Below, piece by piece: positions 18,859 through 27,718 of a stretch of DNA of 64,000 nt. Below the pieces are notes generated by a model that saw only the letters and a list, made by a program, of their open reading frames with translations, ran no database searches and was not told the origin of the DNA. The DNA is from Ochrobactrum sp. Q0168 (GTDB taxonomy: Bacteria; Pseudomonadota; Alphaproteobacteria; Rhizobiales; Rhizobiaceae), in NCBI RefSeq assembly GCF_016427605.1, contig NZ_JAELXQ010000013.1, positions 1 through 64,000 on the forward strand, given 5' to 3'. Position 1 is the first letter of the stretch, and each line of letters opens with the position of its first letter. The position numbers and the translations under genes were made by a program.

Positions 18859-19710
18859 TCACGCCACAGTGTCGGTACGCGAGCCGAAGTGCCGGACCTC
18901 GTGCATGCCGTCGAGCGTGTTGATCTGCCGCAGCATCGGCGCAAGCCGTTCCGCCCATTCCACTGCTCCGGCCTCGTCGGCGATCAGGTCCTGCCGCACT
19001 TCGATCAGCACATGGGCAAAGCCCTTGGCAGTGGCATGACGATACATGGCGTCGTTGCGCAATGCGCCGTCATAGGGCTCATTGTCACCGACCACCAGAC
19101 CCGGCTCGGCGCGCAGCAGCGTCAGAAGCGGCACGACGGCGCGGTCGTCCTTGTCCCACAGCAGGCCGATCTGCCAGGGGCGGGCCTTGTCCTTCCAGCG
19201 CGGTGTGAATGAATGGATCGAGACGATGAAAGGCGCGTGCCTGCTTTCGCGTTCCACGCGAGTACTCATTTCCGTCACAGCCTCATGATAGGGACGGTAG
19301 AAACGGGTCAGTCGATCTTCTCGCTCGCCTGCCGACATCGGATAATTGCCGGTAACGACCGCGCCGTCCGATAACTGCATGATGAGCGTCGGGTCATCCT
19401 CGCCGCGATTGGGATCGATCAGCAGACGGGAAAAGCCGCCCTGCACCGCCGGCGCCTGAAGGCGGGCCGCGAGCGCCCGCGTCAGGGCTTCGACACCGAT
19501 GTCATAAGCGATATGACGGTCGAATTCGCTTTCTTCCAGACCCAAACTACCGTATTCGGCAGGCACGTCGCGCCGTGCATGGTCGGCGGTCAGAAGCAGG
19601 CCGAGGCGAAAATCGCCTTCGATCCTGTAAACGGGCGAGAATGAAGTAGCTGACGATTTGGCGAACGACACGGAGTGAATTCCCAGGAACAATTCGGGAT
19701 TGATTTTCAT
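18859..19710 (-). CDS. N-formylglutamate amidohydrolase family protein
   Basis: A 283-residue FGase-family hydrolase. The zinc-site region is recognisable in LLTADHARRDVP (about residues 39-50) and SIHSFTP, and GFSRLLIDPNRG matches the family. The classical enzyme releases formate from N-formylglutamate at the end of histidine degradation. No hut genes are nearby and many FGase paralogues act on other substrates, so the function is open. The first 15-20 residues are poorly supported and the start could be internal. Confidence 0.85.
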   Translation of the reverse strand: MKINPELFLGIHSVSFAKSSATSFSPVYRIEGDFRLGLLLTADHARRDVPAEYGSLGLEESEFDRHIAYDIGVEALTRALAARLQAPAVQGGFSRLLIDPNRGEDDPTLIMQLSDGAVVTGNYPMSAGEREDRLTRFYRPYHEAVTEMSTRVERESRHAPFIVSIHSFTPRWKDKARPWQIGLLWDKDDRAVVPLLTLLRAEPGLVVGDNEPYDGALRNDAMYRHATAKGFAHVLIEVRQDLIADEAGAVEWAERLAPMLRQINTLDGMHEVRHFGSRTDTVA

Positions 19711-19898
19711 CGGGCGCGGGAAGCTGTTTCAGGTCTGTCATGAGAAAGCCGGGATTGCAACGATCATTCTTTCGTCATGTGCTTTCTTATCGGTGGGACT
19801 GCGTTGACATCACCGGCGAAACTGCCGAAAAGAGAGCGACCGAAATGGGATTTCCAGACGTGAAACAAAAGCGATTGCGGGCTGAAGGGGTTCGGCGG

Positions 19899-20360
19899 AT
19901 GCGACTTCCACACTTTCTAGCTGTATTTTCCGCTGTATTGCTTGGCGCACTCGGCATGACATCTGTGGAGGCGCGGGCCGATTTCCGCGTATGTAATTCG
20001 ACGCAGAATCTTGTTGGTGTCTCCATCGGATACCGCGCCAAGACCGGCTGGGTAACGGAAGGCTGGTGGCATATCGAAGGCTCGACCTGCAAAACGCTGA
20101 TCGAAGGCCCGCTGACGTCGCGCTATTATTATCTCTATGCCGAGGATGCCCAGGGCGATGGCCGCTGGCAGGGCAATGTGAATATGTGCGTCGCGGAAAA
20201 GGAATTCCGCATCTCGGGCGTGCAGGATTGCTATGCGCGTGGCTTCCAGCGCAACGGCTTCCAGGAATATGATACCGGGGAACAATCGAGCTGGATGGTT
20301 CAGCTTGCAGACGAAACACCGCCGGAAACCCCCACTGTTACAGGAACGAATAGTCAATGA
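19899..20360 (+). CDS. DUF1036 secreted protein
   Basis: A 153-residue protein with a signal peptide cleaved at about VEARA-DFRVCN. The domain has conserved aromatic and cysteine positions (DFRVCN, GWWHIEG, C at SGVQDC) typical of DUF1036, a family of unknown function. The ATG at 19899 is behind GAAGGGG and starts the signal peptide; the longer frame upstream is not convincing. Its stop overlaps the pyruvate kinase ATG (ATGA), so the two are translationally coupled, an arrangement often seen in Rhizobiales. Confidence 0.85.
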   Translation: MRLPHFLAVFSAVLLGALGMTSVEARADFRVCNSTQNLVGVSIGYRAKTGWVTEGWWHIEGSTCKTLIEGPLTSRYYYLYAEDAQGDGRWQGNVNMCVAEKEFRISGVQDCYARGFQRNGFQEYDTGEQSSWMVQLADETPPETPTVTGTNSQ

Positions 20361-21793
20361 AGCGCAACCGCAAGGTCAAGATTCTCGCAACGCTGGGTCC
20401 GGCGTCTGGCGAGGAAGCCGTCATCCGCAAGCTCTTTGAAGCCGGTGCCGATGTTTTCCGCATCAATATGAGCCATGCCGACCATGACCTGATGCGCACC
20501 CTCGTGAAGCGCATCCGCAATGTGGAAAAGGCCCTTGGCCGCCCGATCGGCATTCTCGCCGACCTTCAGGGACCGAAGCTGCGTGTCGGCAAGTTCAAGG
20601 ACGGAAAGGTCGATCTCGTTCCCGGCCAGACCTTCACGCTCGACAATAACGAAGCGCCCGGCGACGAAACCCGTGTCTTCCTCCCGCATCCGGAAATTCT
20701 GGAAGCGGTCGAGCCGGGTCACCGCCTGCTCATCGATGACGGCAAGCTGCATCTGGTCGCGGAAGCGACCGACGGCAAGTCCATCCGCTGCAAGGTCGTT
20801 TCCGGCACCCGTATTTCCGACCGCAAGGGCGTCAGCCTGCCGGACACCACGCTCGGTGTCGGCGCGCTGACCGAAAAGGACCGCAAGGACCTCGATGCCG
20901 TGCTGAAGGAAGAAATCGACTGGGTTGCGCTGTCGTTTATCCAGCGCCCGGAAGATCTAGCCGAAGTGCGCAAGGTATCGCGCGGCAAGGTCGGCATCAT
21001 GTCGAAGATCGAAAAGCCGCAGGCCGTCACGCGTCTCGATGAGATCATCGAGCTTTCCGATGCCCTGATGGTTGCCCGCGGCGATCTCGGCGTGGAAATG
21101 CCGCTTGAAAGCGTTCCTGGCATTCAAAAGCAGATCACCCGCCGCGCGCGCCGCGCTGGCAAGCCGGTCGTCGTGGCGACCCAGATGCTCGAATCGATGA
21201 TCACCGCGCCGGTGCCGACCCGCGCCGAAGTGTCGGACGTTGCAACGGCTGTGTTCGAAGGTGCGGACGCCATCATGCTGTCGGCTGAATCGGCATCGGG
21301 CCAGTATCCGGTCGAAGCCGTCGCCACCATGAACCGCATTGCCGAACAGGTTGAGCAGGAACAGACCTATTCGACCATCATTGATGCGCAGCGCGCAGCA
21401 CCTGAGCCAACCGGCGCCGATGCGATTTCGCTTGCGGCCCGCCAGATTGCCGAAACGCTGAAGCTCTCGGCCATCGTCACCTACACCGCTTCCGGCACCA
21501 CCGGCCTGCGTGCCGCCCGCGAGCGTCCGCGCACGCCGATCATTGCGCTGTCGCCGGTTGTCGATACTGCCCGCAAGCTCTCGCTCGTCTGGGGCCTGCA
21601 TTGCGTCGTGACTGCCGATGCCCACGATCTGGAAGATATGGTCGATCACGCCTGCCAGATCGTCTTCGAAGAAGAGTTCGGCAAGGTCGGCTCGCGCATC
21701 ATCATCACCGCCGGTGTGCCTTTCGGTACGCCAGGTGCGACCAACATGCTGCGCATCGCCTATATAGGCGCCGACGGAAAGTCCGGCGTCTAA
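20357..21793 (+). CDS. pyk: Pyruvate kinase
   Basis: A 478-residue glycolytic enzyme making pyruvate and ATP from phosphoenolpyruvate and ADP. The A domain with TLGPAS and INMSH at the N-terminus, the inserted B domain (about residues 70-170), the active-site lysine segment IMSKIEKPQAV and the signature VATQMLESMI are all present. The C-terminal allosteric domain is complete. It overlaps the DUF1036 gene by 4 bp. Confidence 0.97.
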   Translation: MKRNRKVKILATLGPASGEEAVIRKLFEAGADVFRINMSHADHDLMRTLVKRIRNVEKALGRPIGILADLQGPKLRVGKFKDGKVDLVPGQTFTLDNNEAPGDETRVFLPHPEILEAVEPGHRLLIDDGKLHLVAEATDGKSIRCKVVSGTRISDRKGVSLPDTTLGVGALTEKDRKDLDAVLKEEIDWVALSFIQRPEDLAEVRKVSRGKVGIMSKIEKPQAVTRLDEIIELSDALMVARGDLGVEMPLESVPGIQKQITRRARRAGKPVVVATQMLESMITAPVPTRAEVSDVATAVFEGADAIMLSAESASGQYPVEAVATMNRIAEQVEQEQTYSTIIDAQRAAPEPTGADAISLAARQIAETLKLSAIVTYTASGTTGLRAARERPRTPIIALSPVVDTARKLSLVWGLHCVVTADAHDLEDMVDHACQIVFEEEFGKVGSRIIITAGVPFGTPGATNMLRIAYIGADGKSGV

Positions 21794-21811
21794 ACTGGCG
21801 ATATTCGGGCT

Positions 21812-21908
21812 CTGGTGGCCTGCAAATGGCACGTCTTTGAGCTTCCGGTGCTCATGTACCCTTAAGTACATTCCGCTCCGGGTCTCAAAGCCCCACCATT
21901 TTCGGCAC
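21812..21908 (+). repeat. Bru-RS-like palindromic repeat, copy 2
   Basis: The same core as copy 1 (CTTCCGGTGCTCATGTAC / GTACATTCCGCTCCGG), with ends GGCCTGCAAATGGC and CACCATTTTCGGC. It lies 20 bp after the pyk stop. Confidence 0.8.
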
Positions 21909-21960
21909 ACCATCATCCCGAATCTCATCCAGTTTTGGGTGCTCATCCGCATAAGTTAGA

Positions 21961-21988
21961 AAAACGCGCTCCTCTCGGGGCGCGTTTT
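21961..21988. terminator. Terminator-like hairpin between copies 2 and 3
   Basis: AAAACGCGC and GCGCGTTTT form a 9 bp stem ending in A/T runs on both sides, so it can work in both directions. It is the likely end of pyk transcripts that pass the repeat. Confidence 0.7.
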
Positions 21989-22021
21989 GCTTTGCGGGAT
22001 AGTTTTGTTTGGAGATCAGCA

Positions 22022-22160
22022 CTGCAGCTGCAAATTCGTCAGGCCGCGGCGAAACGAGTGATTTTCGAGCACCGGAGCGAAGCGTACTTGAACGTACGTG
22101 AGCACCGGAGCGCAGGAAATTGCTCGTTGCAGACCGGCATCACGAATTTGCAACTGGAGT
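22022..22160 (-). repeat. Bru-RS-like palindromic repeat, copy 3, inverted and extended
   Basis: The core CGTACTTGAACGTACGTGAGCACCGG is the reverse complement of the other copies. Outer arms CAGCTGCAAATTCGT and ACGAATTTGCAACTG extend the palindrome to about 140 bp. It lies next to the stop codon of the TPR gene and 110 bp from copy 2 in opposite orientation. Confidence 0.75.
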
Positions 22161-22161
22161 G

Positions 22162-22866
22162 TTAAGTGCGCGTATCGGCCAGCTCATCGGCCAGTTCGCT
22201 GAAATTCTTCTGGGCGTCGCGCATCATCGGATAAACGATCAGCGCCTGCTCATAAGCCTTCATCGCCTGCTCCTTGAGGCCTCGGGCGCGCAGAATTGCT
22301 GCCATGCCCGTCAGGGCGCCGTAATGGCGTGGTTCCAGCTCCAGCGTGTGATTAATGTCGACCATGGCATGGGCATAGTCTTTTTGCAGGAAATAGACGG
22401 TCGCGCGGCGGTTCCATGCTTCCGCATAATCCGGATTGAGCGCGATGGCTTCATTCAGGAAATCGAGCGCCGCCGCATAGCGGTGCTCCAGCATGGCGGC
22501 ATTCGCCCATTGCACCAGAAGGTCGATGGTGGCGCTGCCGGATTGCGACCAGAGCGTATTGATCTGCGATGCGATGCGCCGCGCCTTGGCCTCGTCCGTC
22601 GTTTTGCGCAATTCCGCAAACAGCTTGTCGAGGCGCTCTTCCGGCGTCTGGGGCTCGGCGGCTTTGGCAGGAGCCTGTTGCTCTGCGGAAGGCTTCTGCT
22701 CGCTGTCTGCGCCAATCTGTACGGGCGTGAGCGGAGCGATCAACGGGGCGTTCCGGGGCGCCTTATCGGGCGTTATCTCGGCGCGCGCGCCGTGAATGGT
22801 CAAGGTCGCCGCGCTGAATGCAGCAACCGTCGCAAAAATCTTCAGACATGCAAAAACGTTCCGCAT
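22162..22866 (-). CDS. Secreted TPR-repeat protein
   Basis: A 234-residue protein with a signal peptide (cleavage near GARA-E) and three or more tetratricopeptide repeats in the C-terminal half (ALDFLNEAIALNPDYAEAWNRRA, split as a TPR helix pair near residues 130-160, followed by HAMVDINHTLELEP). TPR scaffolds mediate protein contacts; here the site is the periplasm. The middle is Lys/Pro/Glu-rich. The ATG is preferred to a GTG six bases upstream. No specific partner is suggested by the neighbours. Confidence 0.82.
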   Translation of the reverse strand: MRNVFACLKIFATVAAFSAATLTIHGARAEITPDKAPRNAPLIAPLTPVQIGADSEQKPSAEQQAPAKAAEPQTPEERLDKLFAELRKTTDEAKARRIASQINTLWSQSGSATIDLLVQWANAAMLEHRYAAALDFLNEAIALNPDYAEAWNRRATVYFLQKDYAHAMVDINHTLELEPRHYGALTGMAAILRARGLKEQAMKAYEQALIVYPMMRDAQKNFSELADELADTRT

Positions 22867-22921
22867 ATGCACAGATTTCCCTATGCAATGCGGAACGTCA
22901 AATGCAAAATCAAAAATAAGA

Positions 22922-23047
22922 TTAGCCCTGACGAGCCTTGTAGCGCGGCGCGGTCTTATTGATGATGTAAACGCGGCCCTTGCGGCGGACCAGCTGGCAG
23001 TCGCGATGACGGCCCTTAAGCGCTTTAAGCGAGTTCTTGATCTTCAT
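22922..23047 (-). CDS. rpmJ: 50S ribosomal protein L36, zinc-free (YkgO) type
   Basis: A 41-residue L36. [22 protein letters not shown]... has only one cysteine and lacks the four zinc ligands of classical L36, so it is the zinc-independent form. It is a single gene between the TPR gene and purK. Together with the cysteine-free L31 at 46902 it suggests ribosomes that do not spend zinc on these two proteins. Confidence 0.95.
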
Positions 23048-23282
23048 GTCAATCACCGGTCTGGTTGGCCCATCGACATGAATAACGCCGCCGGGCTTCA
23101 TAAAAACAGCGCCCAAGGCGCCAATTGATTACAGACACGGGATATGTGCCTGAAGGGTTGGCCGAAATACACAAGGTTTCGGGTAAATGTCAACTCCTGC
23201 GCGGCAGATTCACGGGCGAGGGGCCGAAAATCTTGTCGCAGCGAGCGGAGTCTTCAGGAATCGTCAAGATTCCCGACAAAGC

Positions 23283-24371
23283 CTAGCTGGCGCGGGGCTT
23301 GATATGGGTCACATGCCCCATTTTCCGGCCTTCGCGAGCTTCCTTTTTGCCGTAGAGATGCAGCACGGCATTGGGTTCTGAGAGAATCGCTGGCACCTTG
23401 TCGACATCGTTGCCGATCAGGTTTTCCATCACGCAATCGGAATGCCTGCCCGTATTGCCAAGCGGTAGTCCGGCCACGGCGCGGATATGCTGTTCAAACT
23501 GCGAGATCGCGCAGGCGGCTTCCGTCCAGTGGCCGGAATTGTGCACACGCGGCGCAAATTCATTGGCGAGCAGCGAACCATCCTTGAGGACGAAGAATTC
23601 CAGCCCCAAAACGCCGACATAATCCAGCGCGTGCAAAAGCTTCTCTGCGGCCTGCCGCGCCGCATCGGCTGTCTGTGGCGTGACGCGAGCCGGAACGGTC
23701 GAGGTCGAGAGAATGCCGTCCTTGTGCACGTTTTCGGCGATATCGTAGATAGCGACGTTGCCGCTGCGGTCACGCGCGGCGATGACCGAAACTTCACGCT
23801 CGAAATCGACAAAGCCTTCGAGGATGGCCGGGGCTTTGTTGATGGCGGTCAGTGCGTCATGGGCTGCCCTTTCGTCCAGTGACGTCAGGCGCACCTGTCC
23901 CTTGCCGTCATAGCCGAGGCGGCGCGTCTTGAGGATGCCGCGTTCGCCAAGCGCACCGAGCGCTGCAATCAGCGTTTCCTCGTCATCGACCAGACGCCAG
24001 GGCGCGGTTTCAATGCCGCTTTCATTGAGGAACTGCTTTTCGTTGAAGCGATCCTGCGAAATTTCCAGCGCTGCTGGCGGCGGCAGGACGATTGCGGTCT
24101 CGGCCAGCTTGTCTGCGGCGCTGACCGGCACGTTTTCGAATTCATAGGTTATGACATCGGAAGCAGCGGCGAGGTCTGCCAGCGCTTTCGGATCGTCATA
24201 GGCGGCGACGATCTGGCGGTTTGCAACCTGTGCCGCCGGGCAATCTGCCTGCGGCTCGAGAATGACCGTCTGGAAGCCGAGGCGCGCTGCGGCCATGGCA
24301 AGCATGCGGCCCAATTGTCCGCCGCCGATAATGCCGATCGTTGCCCTGGATTGAAGTGCGGATTTTTCCAT
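23283..24371 (-). CDS. purK: N5-carboxyaminoimidazole ribonucleotide synthase PurK
   Basis: A 362-residue ATP-grasp enzyme of purine synthesis that makes N5-CAIR from AIR, ATP and bicarbonate. GIIGGGQLGRM is at the N-terminus, the ATP-grasp core in the middle (GYDGKGQ; EGFVDFEREVSV) and EFAPRVHNSGHWTEAAC near the C-terminus. The start is 1 bp after the purE stop. The long upstream frame is a shadow of purE. Confidence 0.96.
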   Translation of the reverse strand: MEKSALQSRATIGIIGGGQLGRMLAMAAARLGFQTVILEPQADCPAAQVANRQIVAAYDDPKALADLAAASDVITYEFENVPVSAADKLAETAIVLPPPAALEISQDRFNEKQFLNESGIETAPWRLVDDEETLIAALGALGERGILKTRRLGYDGKGQVRLTSLDERAAHDALTAINKAPAILEGFVDFEREVSVIAARDRSGNVAIYDIAENVHKDGILSTSTVPARVTPQTADAARQAAEKLLHALDYVGVLGLEFFVLKDGSLLANEFAPRVHNSGHWTEAACAISQFEQHIRAVAGLPLGNTGRHSDCVMENLIGNDVDKVPAILSEPNAVLHLYGKKEAREGRKMGHVTHIKPRAS

Positions 24372-24372
24372 A

Positions 24373-24867
24373 TCAGACCTCATTGGTAGGACGTTCAGCC
24401 ACGCTCTCGGTCTGGGCCCTGCGCCACTCGTCGAGACGCGCTGCAAGGGCGTCGTCGTGGAGCGCGAGAACTGCAGCGGCGAGCAGGGCGGCATTGACGG
24501 CGCCGGCGCGTCCGATGGCCAGCGTGCCGACGGGGATCCCAGCCGGCATCTGCACGATGGACAGGAGCGAATCCTGACCCGACATCGTCTTCGACTGGAC
24601 CGGCACGCCGAAGACGGGCAGCGGCGTCATGGCGGCGGTCATGCCGGGGAGATGCGCGGCACCGCCTGCACCGGCAATCACCACCTTGAAGCCTTCGGCC
24701 TTCGCGCCCTTGGCGAAAGCGACCAGCCGATCCGGGGTGCGGTGCGCAGAAACGATACGGGCGTCAAAGCCGATACCCAGCGCCTCCAGCGTGTCTGCGG
24801 CATGGCGCATGGTTTCCCAATCAGACTGGCTGCCCATGATAATGGCGACGTCGGCTGTAACGCTCAT
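24373..24867 (-). CDS. purE: N5-carboxyaminoimidazole ribonucleotide mutase PurE
   Basis: A 164-residue class I PurE that moves the carboxylate of N5-CAIR to give CAIR. Active-site segments [20 protein letters not shown] and [12 protein letters not shown] are intact. It precedes purK with a 1 bp gap in a two-gene operon. Confidence 0.97.
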   Translation of the reverse strand: MSVTADVAIIMGSQSDWETMRHAADTLEALGIGFDARIVSAHRTPDRLVAFAKGAKAEGFKVVIAGAGGAAHLPGMTAAMTPLPVFGVPVQSKTMSGQDSLLSIVQMPAGIPVGTLAIGRAGAVNAALLAAAVLALHDDALAARLDEWRRAQTESVAERPTNEV

Positions 24868-24927
24868 TGATCTGTCCTGCTCCGTTTCATGCGTTCGCGG
24901 ATGAGATAGTGCGTGGTTAAAAATGAT

Positions 24928-24950
24928 AAAGCCGGGCGGACCCCGGCTTT
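24928..24950 (-). terminator. Terminator after DUF465 gene (minus strand)
   Basis: AAAGCCGGG and CCCGGCTTT form a 9 bp stem; read on the minus strand it is followed by a T-rich stretch (TATCATTTTT). It separates the DUF465 gene from purEK. Confidence 0.85.
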
Positions 24951-24970
24951 GCTTTCGATATGAGGCGCAA

Positions 24971-25174
24971 TCAGGCGATGATGTCAGGAATGACCTGATC
25001 TTCCATTTCCTGAAGCTTGTCCTTGATCGCGAGTTTTTTCTTCTTCATGCGCTGGACGCGCAACTGGTCGCAGCCGACAGCGATCATCGCATTGATGGCT
25101 GCATCGAAATCCGCATGTTCCTGTTTCAGACGTGCGACGGCCAACCTGATCTCGGCCTGTTCCTGATCGGACAT
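24971..25174 (-). CDS. DUF465 (YdcH) small helical protein
   Basis: A 67-residue charged helical protein with the DUF465 pattern: a helix, then [18 protein letters not shown] near the C-terminus. The function of the family is unknown. A second, divergent DUF465 gene starts 358 bp away on the other strand, and the two proteins differ clearly in sequence. The ATG at 25174 fits the family length; the longer frame upstream does not. Confidence 0.85.
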   Translation of the reverse strand: MSDQEQAEIRLAVARLKQEHADFDAAINAMIAVGCDQLRVQRMKKKKLAIKDKLQEMEDQVIPDIIA

Positions 25175-25531
25175 GCGAACCCCATTCTGTTGAATAGTTT
25201 TACGGGCTGCGCCGAACCTCGATCGAGGCACCGCACAAGCCCGTTTCGGGCGAAGCCCTTATCACATTTTTCGCGATTGGAAAATGCTACCACGACAAAA
25301 TCGACTTTGCACCAAACTCGTGCCAAACTGTCATGGTTCTGTCATGGACGGCGGCTGTCGAAGGCGACAAATCAAAACCGCATCCTTGGCAGCCGGGACT
25401 GCGTGTCTGGCCCGGATAAACAGGAGGTGTGCCGGGCGTTCATGCAGTGAAGCAAATGGAGCAACAGCACCTGCCACAAATGGTTGGTCTGGCTGTCCCA
25501 TTATCGTGTGGAAATCAACCAAGGAGAACTG

Positions 25532-25714
25532 ATGATGGCTATCGAGTCCCATCTTGCCACGCTTGAAAAGAAGCATGGCGCTCTGGAGCAGGAAATTTCC
25601 GATGCTTTGGCGTCACCGGCAATGGATGATCTTCACGTTGCGTCTCTCAAGCGCAAGAAGCTTATGCTGAAGGACCAGATTGAGAAGCTTAGATCTCAGG
25701 TAACGCGTCACTGA
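25532..25714 (+). CDS. DUF465 (YdcH) small helical protein, second copy
   Basis: A 60-residue protein (start MMAIESHL, behind AAGGAGA) with the DUF465 motif SLKRKKLMLKDQIEKL. It is divergent from the DUF465 gene at 24971 and could pair with it, but this is only a guess from proximity. A second ATG three bases downstream is equally possible as the start. Confidence 0.85.
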   Translation: MMAIESHLATLEKKHGALEQEISDALASPAMDDLHVASLKRKKLMLKDQIEKLRSQVTRH

Positions 25715-25897
25715 CGCGAGCGCCCATCTGGCGCATGGACAGGGAAGCCGTAAAGGCGCTTCAAGTCATTTCATATCGGACGTGAAACGGATCGGCGAAA
25801 GCCGGGTGTTGTTGCGACCTGATATCGCTTTGAGCATATCGGCCAGAACGGTCGAATGGCGGTAGCGCCTTTAACGGCTGCATCTGAGGCTAGAGTT

Positions 25898-25918
25898 GGC
25901 GGCTGAGCCTCAGCCGCC
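25898..25918. terminator. Perfect 10 bp palindrome, possible terminator
   Basis: GGCGGCTGAG-C-CTCAGCCGCC is followed on the plus strand by a T-rich stretch (ATTTTGATTTATATATTTTTA). It lies between the DUF465 gene and the convergent MFS gene. Confidence 0.6.
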
Positions 25919-25991
25919 GAACATTTTGATTTATATATTTTTATTGGCTTATTACAGCGCTTTCGCGCTTGGCGCGACCCGACTTATCAAA

Positions 25992-27230
25992 TCAGCTTTC
26001 TGCCTCAGCTCTCGGATCGAGGTTCATTGCTTCCGGCGTTGCACCCCGTTCAGAAGGCATGCTCTTGAACTGATCTTTTTCTTCTTTCGGCACTGCGGCA
26101 CGCTGGCGCGAACGGAACAGCGCGTATCCGGTAATGGAAATATGCGCGAGCATGGTGATGGCAAAGAGCCCCGACGGCCAGAATATATCCATGGCGGCTG
26201 CGGCCAGAAGCGGGCCGAGCATGGTGCCGAAGCCGTAGAGCAGCAGCAGGCCGCTGGAGACCTTCACAAAGCTCTCCGCTGTTGCATGGTCGTTGGCGTG
26301 TGCCACGGCGACCGGATAGAGCGCATAGGCAAGTGCGCCATAACAGCCCGTCATGACGATGATGACGGATCCGCTGGTCGGCCCGACGAGGAATGCGACG
26401 AGGCCGACGAGGGCTGCCAGCGCCGCGACGCCTGCTAGCACAAAACGGCGGTCTACCAGATCGGAAATGCGCCCGATGGGTATTTGCATCAAAGCGCCTG
26501 CTGCGATGGTCACACTGACCATGAGGGCAATTTCAGCGGTCGATATGCCCGATTTCGCACCGAACACAGCGCCAAGCGTGCCCCATGCGCCGTTGGCGAT
26601 GCCAATGAGTATGCAACCGACGAAAGCGGCGGGGGAATTGCGGTAAAGCGCCTTGAGATCGAGCTGGACTTCAGTGAGCGGTCTCGGACTGACCGCTGTT
26701 GAAATGGCGGTTGGTATGAGCGCCAGACAGAAGAGGATGCCGCAGATCATGAACAGATGGTCGGAACGCACATCGCCGCTTGCAACCAGCATCTGGCCCG
26801 TCATCGTAGCCCCGTAATTGACCATCATATAGAGGCCGAAAATCCTGCCGCGCGATTCATTGGTGGCGCGCTCGTTGAGCCAGCTTTCGATGACCATGAA
26901 GGCGCCTGCCATCGAGAAGCCGGTGAAGGCGCGCAGGATCACCCATATGGTCGCATCGACGAAGATACCGGAAAGAAGCGCGATGACCGCCGCCGATGCG
27001 GCAAAGCAGCCGAAAGCGCGCACATGACCGACACGGCGTACAAGGCGCGGGGCGAAAAGACAGCCTGCCACGAAGCCGCCCGCCCAGGTGGTACCCAGCA
27101 TGCCGAGTGATGCGACCGAGAAACCTTCTGCACCGCCGCGCAAGGGCAAAAGCAACCCATGCAGACCCGATGCCATCAGGAGAAAGGCTGTGCCACAGAG
27201 AAGGGACAGGACCTGAATGTAAACGCGCAC
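25992..27230 (-). CDS. MFS transporter (YcaD-like)
   Basis: A 412-residue major facilitator permease with about 12 membrane segments, the loop 2-3 motif RLVRRVGHVRAF and an N-terminal half rich in conserved glycines (GFSMAGAFMVIESWLNE). It belongs to the group that includes E. coli YcaD, whose substrate is unknown. The C-terminal 40 residues are a charged cytoplasmic tail. It is a single gene; nothing nearby suggests the substrate. Confidence 0.88.
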   Translation of the reverse strand: MRVYIQVLSLLCGTAFLLMASGLHGLLLPLRGGAEGFSVASLGMLGTTWAGGFVAGCLFAPRLVRRVGHVRAFGCFAASAAVIALLSGIFVDATIWVILRAFTGFSMAGAFMVIESWLNERATNESRGRIFGLYMMVNYGATMTGQMLVASGDVRSDHLFMICGILFCLALIPTAISTAVSPRPLTEVQLDLKALYRNSPAAFVGCILIGIANGAWGTLGAVFGAKSGISTAEIALMVSVTIAAGALMQIPIGRISDLVDRRFVLAGVAALAALVGLVAFLVGPTSGSVIIVMTGCYGALAYALYPVAVAHANDHATAESFVKVSSGLLLLYGFGTMLGPLLAAAAMDIFWPSGLFAITMLAHISITGYALFRSRQRAAVPKEEKDQFKSMPSERGATPEAMNLDPRAEAES

Positions 27231-27308
27231 AACGACATTCCTATGTGATTGCCCCGCATGGATGCCGGGGATTTATGGAAGCCGCTGGCATGGCTTCCAT
27301 TGGCATTT

Positions 27309-27500
27309 TCAGCGAAACAAAGCTTCGGCCGCAGCGCGGCTGTCGCCTTTCTTCAGTCTCTGGGCTTTCAGACGCTCGATTTCCGATTGCAGCAGGACAA
27401 TGCGCTGATCGATCTCCGCGACTGAAAGCAGCGACAGTTCATCTTCGCTGAGCACCGCGCTGTCACGTGGCTTTATCGCATCTTCTTCGAAACCGCTCAT
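27309..27500 (-). CDS. DUF1192 protein
   Basis: A 63-residue protein with the DUF1192 pattern (SVAEIDQRIVLLQSEIERLKA), an acidic start and a C-terminal coiled-coil segment. The family is small, alphaproteobacterial and uncharacterised. It is divergent from the quinone oxidoreductase gene with about 220 bp between the starts. Confidence 0.85.
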   Translation of the reverse strand: MSGFEEDAIKPRDSAVLSEDELSLLSVAEIDQRIVLLQSEIERLKAQRLKKGDSRAAAEALFR

Positions 27501-27718
27501 GGCCTTCCTCCGTGGTCAATGATGGCTTAGTCACCGAGAAAAGATTTAACACCTTGAATCTTCGCATATATATTTGGGAAAATCGATTACGATTTCTCTA
27601 ACGGAATTGCGTGTGTCCCAGATCGGACCGAGATCAGAGCTTATGTGAGGCATTTCTGCGACGGTACGAAGCTGTTTACGGGGCCCAAGATTCCGGCTGC
27701 GTTCGAACAGGAGTTTTG

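Noticed and set aside
17242..22160. Possible insertion sequence remnants at the repeats
   Set aside because: No transposase sequence or IS711-type ends were seen next to the Bru-RS-like repeats.
25715..25991. Possible gene between the DUF465 and MFS genes
   Set aside because: No frame with a ribosome-binding site or conserved pattern; only a palindrome at 25898.
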